From the NCBI RefSeq assembly GCF_008698235.1, contig NZ_PEBH01000002.1:62001-126000 (forward strand): a stretch of DNA of 64,000 nt. The letters run 5' to 3'. The position numbers were made by a program, and so were the translations under genes. The notes below the pieces were generated by a model. The model did no database searches. It was not told the DNA's origin and was given only the letters and a program-made list of their open reading frames with translations. This DNA comes from Bifidobacterium rousetti. Its GTDB lineage: Bacteria; Actinomycetota; Actinomycetes; Actinomycetales; Bifidobacteriaceae. This document shows positions 27,505 through 36,336 of the stretch, in pieces. The first letter of the stretch is position 1. The number at the start of each line of letters is the position of its first letter.

Positions 27505-28392
27505 CTACTCGAGATCCCCCGCCACACGCAGCGCGTTCCTGATGTTGTTGCGGCGCACGCCGGCGGCGAGCACCATCGCGATGGCGAGCGACAGGCGCGA
27601 GCGCTCGGCCGGGTCGTCGCCCTCGGTGGCGTATCGGGCGAGCGTGTCCGACTCCTCGGTGGGGCTGGTCACGCGCATTTGCTCGTCGGCGCGGAAGCCG
27701 TATTCGGACTGCATGCGTTCGATCACCGCGCGGTCAGCGTTCGCGGGGGCCGGCAGGGAGGATCCGAAGACGTCCACGTTTACCGATTCGAGCGCATGCG
27801 CGGACACGGTCAGGTCGTTCAGCGCGATGACCACGGCCGCGGCGCCGTCCTCCGCGCAGATCGCCAGCGTGCGCTGCAGGTCGATGATCCCGAGCGGATA
27901 ATCCAGATCGAGCTTGCGTTCGAGCGAATACGAGCCACCCACGCTGATCGTGCCCACGGGGTTGCCGAGCATGTGCAGGAACCGTGCGAGCTTGTCGACG
28001 GTGGCGATCCCCTCCTGCGGCGTGGAGGCGCTCACCGCGAAGATCGCAAGCGTGTTGGAGGGGTTGCCGGCCATCTGCGAGGCGAGCGTGCCCATCTGCT
28101 CGGGCGTCGGGTCGGCGAACAGCAGCGGCATGTCCGGGTCCTTGAGGCGCTCGCGGTCGGCGGTCGGCACGATCGCGGCGTACGCGCCGTGCCGGCGGGC
28201 CCGGCGCAGCGTGTCCTCGTCCATGTCGTGGGCGGGATAGTACAGCGCGCCCGGCTCGATCGAATCGAGGTCGTCGGCGAGCGAGGTGACGGTCACATGA
28301 CCCGCGAACGGGGGCACCAGCTCCCATCCGTAGTGCTCGACGAGGTGGCCGAGCGTCATGCGCTGCATGATGGACTCACTCACTGCGCTCAT
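27505..28392 (-). CDS. MurE-like protein lacking the ATP-binding loop and C-terminal domain
   Basis: 295 residues at the place where murE normally lies, between ftsI and murF. Residues ~12-90 look like the MurE N-terminal (UDP-binding) domain (VTSLADDLDSIEPGALYYPAHDMDEDTL, ARRHGAYAAIV). Residues ~145-200 keep shadows of the central domain (LGIIDLQRTLAICAEDGAAAVVIALND, AHALESVNVDVFG). The Mur-ligase P-loop (GTNGKT) is absent; the aligned stretch reads GTISVGGSYSLERK. The C-terminal ligase domain is missing (typical MurE has ~480-520 residues). It is intact, with a good AAAGGGA site, so it is probably expressed and non-catalytic. A true murE must be elsewhere. Role unknown; scaffold or regulator is speculation. 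Confidence 0.75.
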   Translation of the reverse strand: MSAVSESIMQRMTLGHLVEHYGWELVPPFAGHVTVTSLADDLDSIEPGALYYPAHDMDEDTLRRARRHGAYAAIVPTADRERLKDPDMPLLFADPTPEQMGTLASQMAGNPSNTLAIFAVSASTPQEGIATVDKLARFLHMLGNPVGTISVGGSYSLERKLDLDYPLGIIDLQRTLAICAEDGAAAVVIALNDLTVSAHALESVNVDVFGSSLPAPANADRAVIERMQSEYGFRADEQMRVTSPTEESDTLARYATEGDDPAERSRLSLAIAMVLAAGVRRNNIRNALRVAGDLE

Positions 28393-28434
28393 AGTGTCCC
28401 TTTCATCGCTTGTCTCATCCGACTCATCCGCGGT

Positions 28435-30249
28435 TCACCAATCCACTGCAATAGCATCAGTGCGCGGGGACGAATTCGGCACCTCGTACTTCTGCATAAG
28501 GAATTCACCAATCTTGGAGAACAGGGCACCGGAGGTGAGGCCGCCGTACGTGCCGTCCGGATCCTGCATGATCACGGTGACGACGAAACGGGGGTTGTCC
28601 GCGGGCAGGATGCCCACGAAGTCGGCGACGATCGACGTCAGGCGGCCGTCGGCGCCCGCGACCTCGGCGGTACCCGTCTTGGCGGCGACGCGGTAGCCTT
28701 CGACGCCGGCGGTGGACTTGTACTCCTCGCCGACCGACTCCATGGCGTTCCTGATCTGCCGTGCGTGCTCCTCGTCAAGGACCCGGGTGGCCTCGTTGTG
28801 GACCTTGTCCGTGACGTGGCCGTCCGCGTCGGTGACCGACTTGATGACCGACTGCCTGCGGCTGACGCCGTCGTTGGCGATGATGGAGATCGCGCGGGTC
28901 AGCTGCAGTGGGTTGACCGTGTAGCCCTGGCCGAACAGGACGGTGTCCTTGGTGCGGCCGTCCCAGGAGGAGGACTGCGTGAGCACGCCGTTGGTCTCGC
29001 CGGGCAGGTCCAGACCGGTGGACTGGCCGATGCCGAACTTGGTCAGCATGTCGTAGCGCTGCTGGGGGGTGACGTCCTTGGCGGCCATGACCATGCCGAC
29101 GTTGGAGGAGTTGCTCAGGATGCCCGCCAGCGTCCAGTGTTCGCTGCCATGCTCGTGCGAGTCGTGGAACTTCTGCCCGTTCCAGTCGATCTCGTAGGGC
29201 ACGGTGAACTTGTCGTCGATCTTGTGCGCGCCGCTTTCGAGGATCGCGGCCAGCGCCGGGACCTTGCCCACCGAGCCGGGCTCGAAGGTCTGCGTGACGG
29301 CCTTCGAGGCGTTGAGCTTGGCGGAGTCGGAACCGGCCTGGATCTGGTCGCTGTCCTCGAGGGCGATGATCTCGCCGGTGCGGCAGTCCTCGACCACGGC
29401 CACGCCCCACTTGGCGTGGAAGCTCGCGACGCCCTCGGTGAGCACCTTCTTGACGTACCAGTCCACGTCGGCGTCGATGGTCAGGCTCACGTCCTTGCCG
29501 TCGACGGCTTCCTTCGACTCGGTGACGGTGCCGGGGATGACCGCGCCGCCACCGTTGCTGCGCTGGTAGACGGTGTAGCCGTCGGTGCCCTTGAGCGTCT
29601 CGTTGAGCGTGCGTTCGAGGCCGGCGGCGCCCTCCCCCTCGTCGTTGACGCCGCCGAGCAGGGAGCCGAGCAGGGTGTTCTCGGCGTAGACGCGCTCGCT
29701 GCTCAGCTCGCCGTAGACGATGCCGGCGAGCCCGAGCTTGTCGATCTTGCGCTTGACGGCCGGGGTGACGTCCTTCTTGATGACGAGGTACATGCCGTCG
29801 CCGTTGAGCTTGGCGCCCAGCTCGAGGGCGTCGACCTTGAGGACCGGCGCCAGCAGGCGCGCCACCGCGGCCGCGCCGGTCGCGCCGACCGGCTTGCCGT
29901 CGATCTGGTGGCAGTAGCCGAGGGTCTTGGCCTGCTTGGAGCCGCAGGCGACGGGCGTGAACGCGGTGGCCGCGTCCGGGATGCCGATGATGTTGTACCG
30001 CTCGACGCTCTGGGCGAGCACCGTGCCGTTGGTGTCGGTGATCCGGCCGCGGTTCGAGCGGATCGTGATCCTGCTGGTGCGCATGTCCGTGGCGGCCTGG
30101 GCCGTGGCGCGCCCCTGCAGCAGCTGGACGCTGGCCAGCTGGATCAGGCACGCGCCGGCGACCACGGCGAGCGCCAGTCCGACCGCGAGGCACCGCATCA
30201 TGAAGGAGTCGAGCCGGTGCCGGCGTGCGAACGCCCTGATGAAGTTCAT
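28435..30249 (-). CDS. ftsI: Septal peptidoglycan transpeptidase FtsI (class B PBP)
   Basis: A 604-residue class B penicillin-binding protein. Short basic cytoplasmic tail, one membrane span (about residues 19-40), a dimerisation/pedestal domain starting ITIRSNRGRITDTNG, and the transpeptidase domain. Active-site motifs: SxxK as EPGSVGK (Ser326, Lys329), SxN as SSN (381-383), KTG at 524-526. It cross-links septal peptidoglycan with FtsW. The gene adjoins the FtsL-like gene upstream with a 1-base gap. Confidence 0.95.
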   Translation of the reverse strand: MNFIRAFARRHRLDSFMMRCLAVGLALAVVAGACLIQLASVQLLQGRATAQAATDMRTSRITIRSNRGRITDTNGTVLAQSVERYNIIGIPDAATAFTPVACGSKQAKTLGYCHQIDGKPVGATGAAAVARLLAPVLKVDALELGAKLNGDGMYLVIKKDVTPAVKRKIDKLGLAGIVYGELSSERVYAENTLLGSLLGGVNDEGEGAAGLERTLNETLKGTDGYTVYQRSNGGGAVIPGTVTESKEAVDGKDVSLTIDADVDWYVKKVLTEGVASFHAKWGVAVVEDCRTGEIIALEDSDQIQAGSDSAKLNASKAVTQTFEPGSVGKVPALAAILESGAHKIDDKFTVPYEIDWNGQKFHDSHEHGSEHWTLAGILSNSSNVGMVMAAKDVTPQQRYDMLTKFGIGQSTGLDLPGETNGVLTQSSSWDGRTKDTVLFGQGYTVNPLQLTRAISIIANDGVSRRQSVIKSVTDADGHVTDKVHNEATRVLDEEHARQIRNAMESVGEEYKSTAGVEGYRVAAKTGTAEVAGADGRLTSIVADFVGILPADNPRFVVTVIMQDPDGTYGGLTSGALFSKIGEFLMQKYEVPNSSPRTDAIAVDW

Positions 30250-30250
30250 G

Positions 30251-30718
30251 TCATTTGCCTTCCGTCGAGGCCGGGTCGGATGCCTTGTATCCGTTCAGGT
30301 CGATGGACACCGAGCTGGACTGCGGGACCATGCCCATGTCGTCGGCCTTCTGCGGCAGCGAGGCCTCGAGCTGGTTGAGCCTGGCCTGATCGTCCTGCAC
30401 GTCCTGGGTCAGCCGCGCGATGGAGGTCTCCAGCGAGGAGACCTCGAAGGCGTTCTGCACCATCTGGGTGCGCAGCATCAGCGCACCGATGAGCGTGGCG
30501 GCGAGGAAGACGACGGCGACGACGATATGCACCGTGGGCGCCGAACGGGTGCGGACCCATTCCATGAACCGGCCGAAGCCGGCGGCGAGATCGTCCTTGT
30601 CGGCGCGGCCGCCGTTGACGACGCGCAGCTCGGGGCGTGACGCCGGCACGGCGGCGGGCTCGGGCCGGCGCGACGCCGGCACGGCGTTGGAACGCAGGGA
30701 ACGTGCTGCGGATGCCAT
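30251..30718 (-). CDS. FtsL-like cell division membrane protein
   Basis: 155 residues: a cytoplasmic N-terminus of about 63 residues, one membrane span (HIVVAVVFLAATLIGALML, about residues 64-82), and a heptad-like region (FEVSSLETSIARLTQDVQDDQARLNQLEASL) that should form a coiled coil outside. Size, topology and position between rsmH and ftsI match FtsL, which is poorly conserved in sequence. It would bridge FtsQ and FtsW/FtsI. Assignment rests on context and topology rather than residue identity. Confidence 0.75.
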   Translation of the reverse strand: MASAARSLRSNAVPASRRPEPAAVPASRPELRVVNGGRADKDDLAAGFGRFMEWVRTRSAPTVHIVVAVVFLAATLIGALMLRTQMVQNAFEVSSLETSIARLTQDVQDDQARLNQLEASLPQKADDMGMVPQSSSVSIDLNGYKASDPASTEGK

Positions 30719-30737
30719 GATGTTAGTTCCTCTCCCC

Positions 30738-31823
30738 TTACTGGCGGTGGGATGTGCTTGCTTCGGACTCGAACCGTTCGACGGTTCTGCGCGGTATCGG
30801 TCTGACGAGTTCCACCGCGCGCAGCCGCACCGAGGCGGATCTCGGGTTCGCGGCGATCTCCGTCTCGTCCGCCTTCAGCGCCCCCCTCGTGAGCTCCCGG
30901 AAGAACGGACGGGCGTCGGCGGGGACCACCGGCATGTCCGGAGGCACGTCGGCGACGAGCCCGGTCGTCATGAACGTCTTGACGGTCTTGTCCTCAAGCG
31001 AGTGGTAGGACTCGACGACGATGCGCCCGTGCCCCCTGAGCCGCAGCGCGATCTGCGGCAGGGTGCGCGCGAGCTTGTCCAGCTCGCCGTTCACCTCGAT
31101 GCGCAGCGCCTGGAAGACGCGTTTGGCGGGGTTGCCGGCCGGGCGGTGCGCCTTGGGCACGACCTCGTCGACCAGCTCGTTCAACTCGGCGGAGGTCTCG
31201 AGCGGGCGTTCTGCGCGGCGTTCGACGATCCGGCGAGCGATCTGGCGGGCGAACCGCTCCTCGCCGTACGTCCTGAAGATGCGGGTCAGGGACCGCTCGT
31301 CGTATTCGGCGAGGACCCGCCGCGCCGTCAGCGGCTGGGAGACGTCCATGCGCATGTCGAGCGGGGCGTCGTGGGAGTAGGAGAAGCCGCGGTCGGTCTC
31401 GTCGATCTGCAGGCTGGACAGCCCCAGGTCCATGAACGCGGCGTCGACCCGGCCGATGCCGTGCTCGTCGAGCGCCTCGGTGAATTCGTCGAAGGCGGCG
31501 TGCACCGGCGTGAAACGGTCGGCCAGGCCCTCGCGCTCCATGCGTTCGGTGGCGAGGCCCAGCGCCTCGGCGTCGCGGTCGATGCCGACCAGACGGGCCG
31601 CGGGCGCCGCCTTGAGGAAGGCCGTCGCGTGCCCCGCCAGCCCGAGCGTGCAGTCCACGATCACGGGGGCCGCCACGCGTCCGTCGGTGGCGGTGCCGCC
31701 CGTGACAAGGCGCACGCAGTCCTCCAGCAGCACCGGCTTGTGGATCGAGGCGAGATCCCGCCCGTGTTCGTCGTTCATCGTCATCCGTCCGTCCATCACA
31801 TCCATTGCGTTCGTCGCATCCAT
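30738..31823 (-). CDS. rsmH: 16S rRNA (cytosine-1402-N4)-methyltransferase
   Basis: A 361-residue SAM-dependent methyltransferase that modifies C1402 in the ribosomal P site. Family marks: HKPVLLEDCVRLV near residue 28, VDCTLGLAGHATAFL (SAM motif I), GIDRDAEALGLA, FMDLGLSSLQID, and FQALRIEVNGEL with the catalytic-region YHSLEDKTVK. The start ATG 31823 overlaps the mraZ stop (TGATG). Several downstream in-frame ATGs near the N-terminus leave the exact start slightly open. Confidence 0.95.
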   Translation of the reverse strand: MDATNAMDVMDGRMTMNDEHGRDLASIHKPVLLEDCVRLVTGGTATDGRVAAPVIVDCTLGLAGHATAFLKAAPAARLVGIDRDAEALGLATERMEREGLADRFTPVHAAFDEFTEALDEHGIGRVDAAFMDLGLSSLQIDETDRGFSYSHDAPLDMRMDVSQPLTARRVLAEYDERSLTRIFRTYGEERFARQIARRIVERRAERPLETSAELNELVDEVVPKAHRPAGNPAKRVFQALRIEVNGELDKLARTLPQIALRLRGHGRIVVESYHSLEDKTVKTFMTTGLVADVPPDMPVVPADARPFFRELTRGALKADETEIAANPRSASVRLRAVELVRPIPRRTVERFESEASTSHRQ

Positions 31824-32404
31824 CAGAACTCCACCTCCGGCAGCACGTCGTCGGCGATGTTCGCGTAATCCTGCTCCTTCTCGGCGAGGTAGGTCTCCCA
31901 GGTCGCGCGATCCCAGATCTCGGCGCGCGTGCCCACGCCGATCACCACCACGTCGTCGCCCAGATGCGCGTAGTCGCGCAGCATCTGCGGCACCAGCACG
32001 CGGCCCTGCCTGTCCGGGGTCTGGTCCACGGCCCCGGAGAGGAACACGCGCAGGTACTCACGGGCCGCCTTGTTGCCCACGGAGACGCGCTGGATCTGCA
32101 TCGCGATGCGCCGGAACTCGGCCACCGGCAGCAGATACACGCAGCGCTCCTGACCACGCGCCATGACCAGCCCCTGACCGAGCTGACCGCGCATCTTGGC
32201 CGGCAGGGCCATGCGCCCCTTGGCGTCGATCCTGGGCGAATACGTGCCGAGCAGCAGCGGGGGCATGCCCAGATCGGCCATCACGCCCGCGACGCCGCCC
32301 AGAGGCTGGGCCGCCTGACCCTGCGGGGACTGCGGGGACTCGCCCTGTCCCGACGTGTCGCCGGAGGGGGCGAATCCCATGCCTTCCGCGTTGCCGTCGG
32401 CCAT
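31823..32404 (-). CDS. mraZ: Transcriptional regulator MraZ
   Basis: A 193-residue protein with two SpoVT/AbrB-like halves: GTYSPRIDAKGRMALPAKMR (about residues 53-72) and SGAVDQTPDRQGRVLVPQMLRDYA (about residues 125-148), each with the DxKGRxxxP pattern. MraZ rings bind tandem TGGG repeats and control the dcw cluster; four such repeats lie just upstream. The start is ATG 32404 after GAAGGAGGT; a GTG nine bases earlier overlaps that site. An N-terminal extension of about 45 Gly/Gln/Ser-rich residues precedes the usual start of the family (about 145-150 residues). Confidence 0.95.
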   Translation of the reverse strand: MADGNAEGMGFAPSGDTSGQGESPQSPQGQAAQPLGGVAGVMADLGMPPLLLGTYSPRIDAKGRMALPAKMRGQLGQGLVMARGQERCVYLLPVAEFRRIAMQIQRVSVGNKAAREYLRVFLSGAVDQTPDRQGRVLVPQMLRDYAHLGDDVVVIGVGTRAEIWDRATWETYLAEKEQDYANIADDVLPEVEF

Positions 32405-32719
32405 CCGCCCCACCTCCTTCGCATCGCATCAGGCACACCACCGCCACACTTCTCCCCCACTTTACCCCACAAGTCCCCATTTTTCCCCACCCGAACACAC
32501 TTTCCGCGCTTTTTGACGGCGCCGGGAACCATTCCGGTGATCCCGCGGCGCGGATTTACGCGAACCCAGCTGCGAACCCGCGAACCCGCATGCAAACCCA
32601 CGCGAATTCAGATGAAATTCACCTTTCTTCCCCCACTGCGGCCCCGGTCGTTCGGGGGAAGGAGTAAATTGGGATGTCTTGAAAATTTCGGCCAAGACAT
32701 AAGGGGAAACGGTACGACC
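32405..32719. other. Divergent intergenic region mraZ / HelD-like gene
   Basis: 315 bp without a supported gene. It holds the MraZ operator (listed separately) near the mraZ side. Near the helicase side GTCTTG...CAAGAC forms a short inverted repeat around 32676-32698. I see no convincing promoter pair for either gene. Confidence 0.5.
32455..32490 (-). promoter_or_regulatory. MraZ operator (four TGGGG repeats, 10-bp period)
   Basis: On the minus strand GTGGGG, ATGGGG, GTGGGG and GTGGGG occur with exactly 10-bp spacing (ends at 32490, 32480, 32470, 32460), 50-90 bp upstream of mraZ. This matches the known MraZ binding pattern of direct TGGGN repeats about one helical turn apart, so autoregulation of the cluster is likely. 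Confidence 0.85.
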
Positions 32720-34999
32720 ATGTCGAGTTACGCCTCGCAGCTTGAGGAGGAACAGCGCGCGGTGTCCCGCGCCTACGACCGTCTGGACGCATTGCGCGCC
32801 GAGGCGAGGCAGCGCCTCGACACGGTGCGCGCCGCGGGATCGCACGGGTCCCCGACGCAGCGCACCGAGCGGGACTCCTTCGCCACGATGTACGAGGACC
32901 GTCTCACCCAGCTGCGCGCCGTGGAGGACCGTCTGGTCTTCGGCCGTCTCGACGACTCCGCCGGCGGACGCCGCTACATCGGGCGCATCGGCCTGACCGA
33001 CGAGGCGCACAAGCCGATCCTCACCGACTGGAGGGCCGAGGCCGCCCGTCCCTTCTACGAGGCCACGCCCTCGCATCACGGCGACATCGTGATGCGACGC
33101 CACATCACGCTGAGCTTCCGCGACGTGGTCGCCGTGGAGGACGAGGTGCTCGACGTGCACTCCGATCAGGTGGGCGAGGCCTCGCGCTCCGGCACGCTGA
33201 CCGGCGAGGGCGCCCTGCTGGCGTCGCTGAGCTCGAGGCGCACCGGCAAGATGACCGACATCGTGGCCACGATCCAGGCCGAGCAGGACCACATCATCCG
33301 CTCCGAGATGGGTCGCGCGGTCGTGGTGCAGGGAGGCCCCGGCACCGGCAAGACCGCGGTGGCGCTGCACCGCGCCGCCTACCTGCTGTACACGCACCGC
33401 CGCACGCTGGAACGCGCCGGCGTGCTCATCGTGGGCCCGAGCTCCGCGTTCCTGCACTACATCGACCAGGTGCTCCCCTCGCTGGGCGAGACCGGCGTGG
33501 TCTCGCGCACGATCGGCGACCTCATCCCCGGCATCGAGGCCTCGGCCGTCGACTCCCCTCGCGCGGCCCAGCTCAAGGGCGACCACCGCATGGCCACGGC
33601 CATCCGCAACGCCGTGAGCGCGCGCGAACGCGTGCCGCACGACCTGCCGACCGTGCGGATCAGCGGCATCCCCGTGCCGATGCTGGCCGTCGATATCGAA
33701 CAGGCCATGGCCGACGCCAAGCGCACCCGCCAGCCGCACAACAAGGCCCGCGAGACCTTCGTCAAGTCGATGATCTCCGCGATGCGCGCGCGCTACGAGG
33801 AGCAGCTCGACTACACGCCCGACCAGGACGAGATCAACCGCGCCGTCTCGCTGTTGCGCATGAACGATCAGGTGCGCGTCGCCCTGAACCTCGCGTGGCT
33901 GCCGATGACCGGCCAGTGGCTGATCGACGACATGTTCTCCAAGCCGGACAAGCTGCGTCGCTTCGCCCCCTGGCTGAGCGACGAGGACGTGGCCGAGCTG
34001 GTCCGCCCGAAGGGCTCCGCCCTGACCCGCTCCGATGTGCCGCTGCTCGACGAGGCGATGGAATTGCTCGGCGACGATCCGAAGGTGGCCGCGCGCAAAC
34101 GCCGTGACGAGGCCAAGCAGGCGGAGGCGCTGCGCTTCGCGCAGGACACGCTGGCGCAGAACGGCATCGGCAACGGGCTGGTCACCTCGCAGATGCTGGT
34201 CGACCGGATCGCCGGCGACGACGTGGAGGTCACCGCCCAGCGCGCCGGACGCGACCGCGAATGGGTGTACGGCCATATCGTCGTCGACGAGGCGCAGGAG
34301 CTCACGGCGATGGACTGGCGCATGCTGATGCGCCGCTGTCCGTCCCGCTCGTTCACGATCGTGGGCGACGTGGCGCAGACCAGCGCGCTCGGCGGCACGC
34401 GTTCCTGGCCGAAGACGATGGACCGCCTCTTCGGACGCGGCAACTGGGATCTCGACGAACTGACCATCGACTACCGCAACCCGCAGGAGGTCTCCGATCT
34501 GGCCGGGCACTTCGCCGAGGCGCAGGGGCTGTACATCTCCACGGTGCACGCGGTGCGTCGGATCGCCGACGCCGTCTCGCGCACGACGGTCCCGTCCCGC
34601 GGCGAACTGATCGGGGCCGCCTGCGACGAGGCCGCGCGTCTGGCCGAACGGTTCGTGGCGACGGACGGCACCGGCCGTATCGCGGTGATCGCCCCGCAAT
34701 CGCTGCTCGGCGAGCTGGCTCCGGCCGTCGACGCCGCCCTGCGACGGGTCCTCGGCGTCGACGAGGCCGCACGCATCGCCGATCAGGAGCCGTGGGACCG
34801 TCAGGTGACGGTCAGCGACACCGAGGAGGTCAAGGGACTCGAATACGACGCCGTCGTGCTCGTCGAACCCGGCCTCATCGACCAGGAGGCGCCGAGCCGT
34901 CTCGTCTCGGCGGCCGACCTCTACGTGGCGATGACCCGGCCCACGCAGCGTCTGGCCATTGTGCGGACCACGATGGACGAAAAGGATCTGGAACTCTAA
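32720..34999 (+). CDS. HelD-like superfamily 1 helicase (RNA polymerase recycling type)
   Basis: 759 residues. A charged coiled-coil N-terminus (residues ~1-75, [26 protein letters not shown]) precedes the 1A domain with Walker A VQGGPGTGKTAVALH (about residue 205). Walker B/motif II is VVDEAQELTAMDW, motif III GDVAQTSALGG, and motifs V/VI fall near DTEEVKGLEYDAVVLVEP and YVAMTRPTQRL. This is the layout of actinobacterial HelD, which clears stalled RNA polymerase from DNA, rather than UvrD/PcrA. AAGGGG lies 12 bases before the ATG. serA starts 10 bp after its stop. Confidence 0.85.
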   Translation: MSSYASQLEEEQRAVSRAYDRLDALRAEARQRLDTVRAAGSHGSPTQRTERDSFATMYEDRLTQLRAVEDRLVFGRLDDSAGGRRYIGRIGLTDEAHKPILTDWRAEAARPFYEATPSHHGDIVMRRHITLSFRDVVAVEDEVLDVHSDQVGEASRSGTLTGEGALLASLSSRRTGKMTDIVATIQAEQDHIIRSEMGRAVVVQGGPGTGKTAVALHRAAYLLYTHRRTLERAGVLIVGPSSAFLHYIDQVLPSLGETGVVSRTIGDLIPGIEASAVDSPRAAQLKGDHRMATAIRNAVSARERVPHDLPTVRISGIPVPMLAVDIEQAMADAKRTRQPHNKARETFVKSMISAMRARYEEQLDYTPDQDEINRAVSLLRMNDQVRVALNLAWLPMTGQWLIDDMFSKPDKLRRFAPWLSDEDVAELVRPKGSALTRSDVPLLDEAMELLGDDPKVAARKRRDEAKQAEALRFAQDTLAQNGIGNGLVTSQMLVDRIAGDDVEVTAQRAGRDREWVYGHIVVDEAQELTAMDWRMLMRRCPSRSFTIVGDVAQTSALGGTRSWPKTMDRLFGRGNWDLDELTIDYRNPQEVSDLAGHFAEAQGLYISTVHAVRRIADAVSRTTVPSRGELIGAACDEAARLAERFVATDGTGRIAVIAPQSLLGELAPAVDAALRRVLGVDEAARIADQEPWDRQVTVSDTEEVKGLEYDAVVLVEPGLIDQEAPSRLVSAADLYVAMTRPTQRLAIVRTTMDEKDLEL

Positions 35000-35009
35000 G
35001 GTGGGAGAC

Positions 35010-36209
35010 ATGCCTAAAGCACTGTTACTGGAAAACATCCATCCCGACGCGGCCAAGTCGCTGCGCGACCACGGCTTCGAGGTCGTCACGGCCAAGGGCG
35101 CCCTGAACGAGGACGAGCTCATCGACGCCCTCGACGGCGTCGACATCGTCGGCGTCCGGTCGAAGACCACCGTGACCAAGCGTGTCCTCGAGGCCCGTCC
35201 GACGCTGTCCGCGGTGGGTTGCTTCTGCATCGGCACCAATCAGGTGGACCTCGATTTCGCCGGGCGTCAGGGCATCGCCGTGTTCAACGCCCCGTACTCC
35301 AACACCCGTTCGGTGGTGGAGCTGGTGATCTGCGACATCATCTGCCTGATGCGCCGCATCCCCGCCCACACGCACCACCTCAAGCACGGCCTGTGGGACA
35401 AGTCCGCGTCCGGCTCGCACGAGGTGCGCGGCAAGACGCTGGGCATCATCGGCTACGGCAACATCGGCTCGCAGCTGAGCGTCCTGGCCGAGGCGCTCGG
35501 CATGCGTGTGGTGTTCTACGACCTCGAGGAGAAGCTGGCGATGGGCAACGCCCACCGCTGCGCCACGCTCAACGAGCTGCTGGAGCAGTCCGACGCCGTG
35601 ACGCTGCATGTGGACGGCCGCAAGTCGAACACCGGGTTCTTCGGCGAGGACCAGTTCGAACATATGAAGCAGGACGCCATCTTCATCAACGCGTCCCGCG
35701 GCTTCGTGGCCGATCTGGACGCGCTGAAGCGCCATCTCGACTCCGGACATCTCTCCGGCGCGGCCGTGGACGTGTTCCCCGTCGAGCCGAAGAAGACCGG
35801 CGACCGGTTCGACACCGCCCTGGCCGACGAGGACAACATGATCCTCACCCCGCACATCGGCGGCTCGACCCTCGAGGCGCAGAAGTCGATCGGGCATTTC
35901 GTCTCCCAGCGTCTGGAGGATTACTGGGAGAAAGGCTCGACCTCCCTGTCGGTGAACCTCCCCCAGATCAATCTGGGCCCCAACCGCGGCGTGACGCGCA
36001 TCGCCCACCTGCACGCGAACCTGCCAGGCGTCCTCGCCCGCGTCAACCACGTGCTCGGCGAGGAGAACATCAACATCGCCGCCCAGTCCCTCGGCACCGA
36101 AGGCGAGCTCGGCTATGTGGTGACGGACGTCTCGCAGAAGCCGTCGAAGGACACGCTCGAGGCGTTGCGCGCCATCGAGGGCACGATCCGCATGCGCGTG
36201 ATCTCCTGA
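35010..36209 (+). CDS. serA: D-3-phosphoglycerate dehydrogenase
   Basis: A 399-residue short-form SerA for the first step of serine synthesis. Substrate domain, then NAD domain with GKTLGIIGYGNIGSQLSVLAEALGMRVVFYD (GxGxxG about residues 149-154), the FINASRGFVADLDAL motif, and catalytic HIGGSTLEAQ (His about residue 285). A C-terminal ACT domain (about residues 325-399, LHANLPGVLARVNHVLGEENINIAAQ) should give serine feedback. GGGAG precedes the ATG; the gene appears coupled to the HelD-like gene and ends at a strong terminator. Confidence 0.94.
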   Translation: MPKALLLENIHPDAAKSLRDHGFEVVTAKGALNEDELIDALDGVDIVGVRSKTTVTKRVLEARPTLSAVGCFCIGTNQVDLDFAGRQGIAVFNAPYSNTRSVVELVICDIICLMRRIPAHTHHLKHGLWDKSASGSHEVRGKTLGIIGYGNIGSQLSVLAEALGMRVVFYDLEEKLAMGNAHRCATLNELLEQSDAVTLHVDGRKSNTGFFGEDQFEHMKQDAIFINASRGFVADLDALKRHLDSGHLSGAAVDVFPVEPKKTGDRFDTALADEDNMILTPHIGGSTLEAQKSIGHFVSQRLEDYWEKGSTSLSVNLPQINLGPNRGVTRIAHLHANLPGVLARVNHVLGEENINIAAQSLGTEGELGYVVTDVSQKPSKDTLEALRAIEGTIRMRVIS

Positions 36210-36225
36210 TTCGCCTCCCCGGCAT

Positions 36226-36275
36226 CGATGAAGGCGGCTGGTCTCCCAGTTGTGGGAGACCAGCCGCCTTCATCG
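36226..36275. terminator. Bidirectional terminator between serA and nrdR
   Basis: Perfect 23-bp inverted repeat around a 4-base loop (GTTG), followed by TTTCC on the plus strand. It separates the convergent serA and nrdR genes. Confidence 0.85.
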
Positions 36276-36336
36276 TTTCCCGTCGTCTGCGTGATCGTCA
36301 TCGGCCACGCTTCGGCCGGGTTCCGGCCGTGCTCGG

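Noticed and set aside
27463..30378. Open frame of about 970 codons on the plus strand opposite ftsI and the MurE-like gene
   Set aside because: Same kind of antisense shadow; no motif and no ribosome site.
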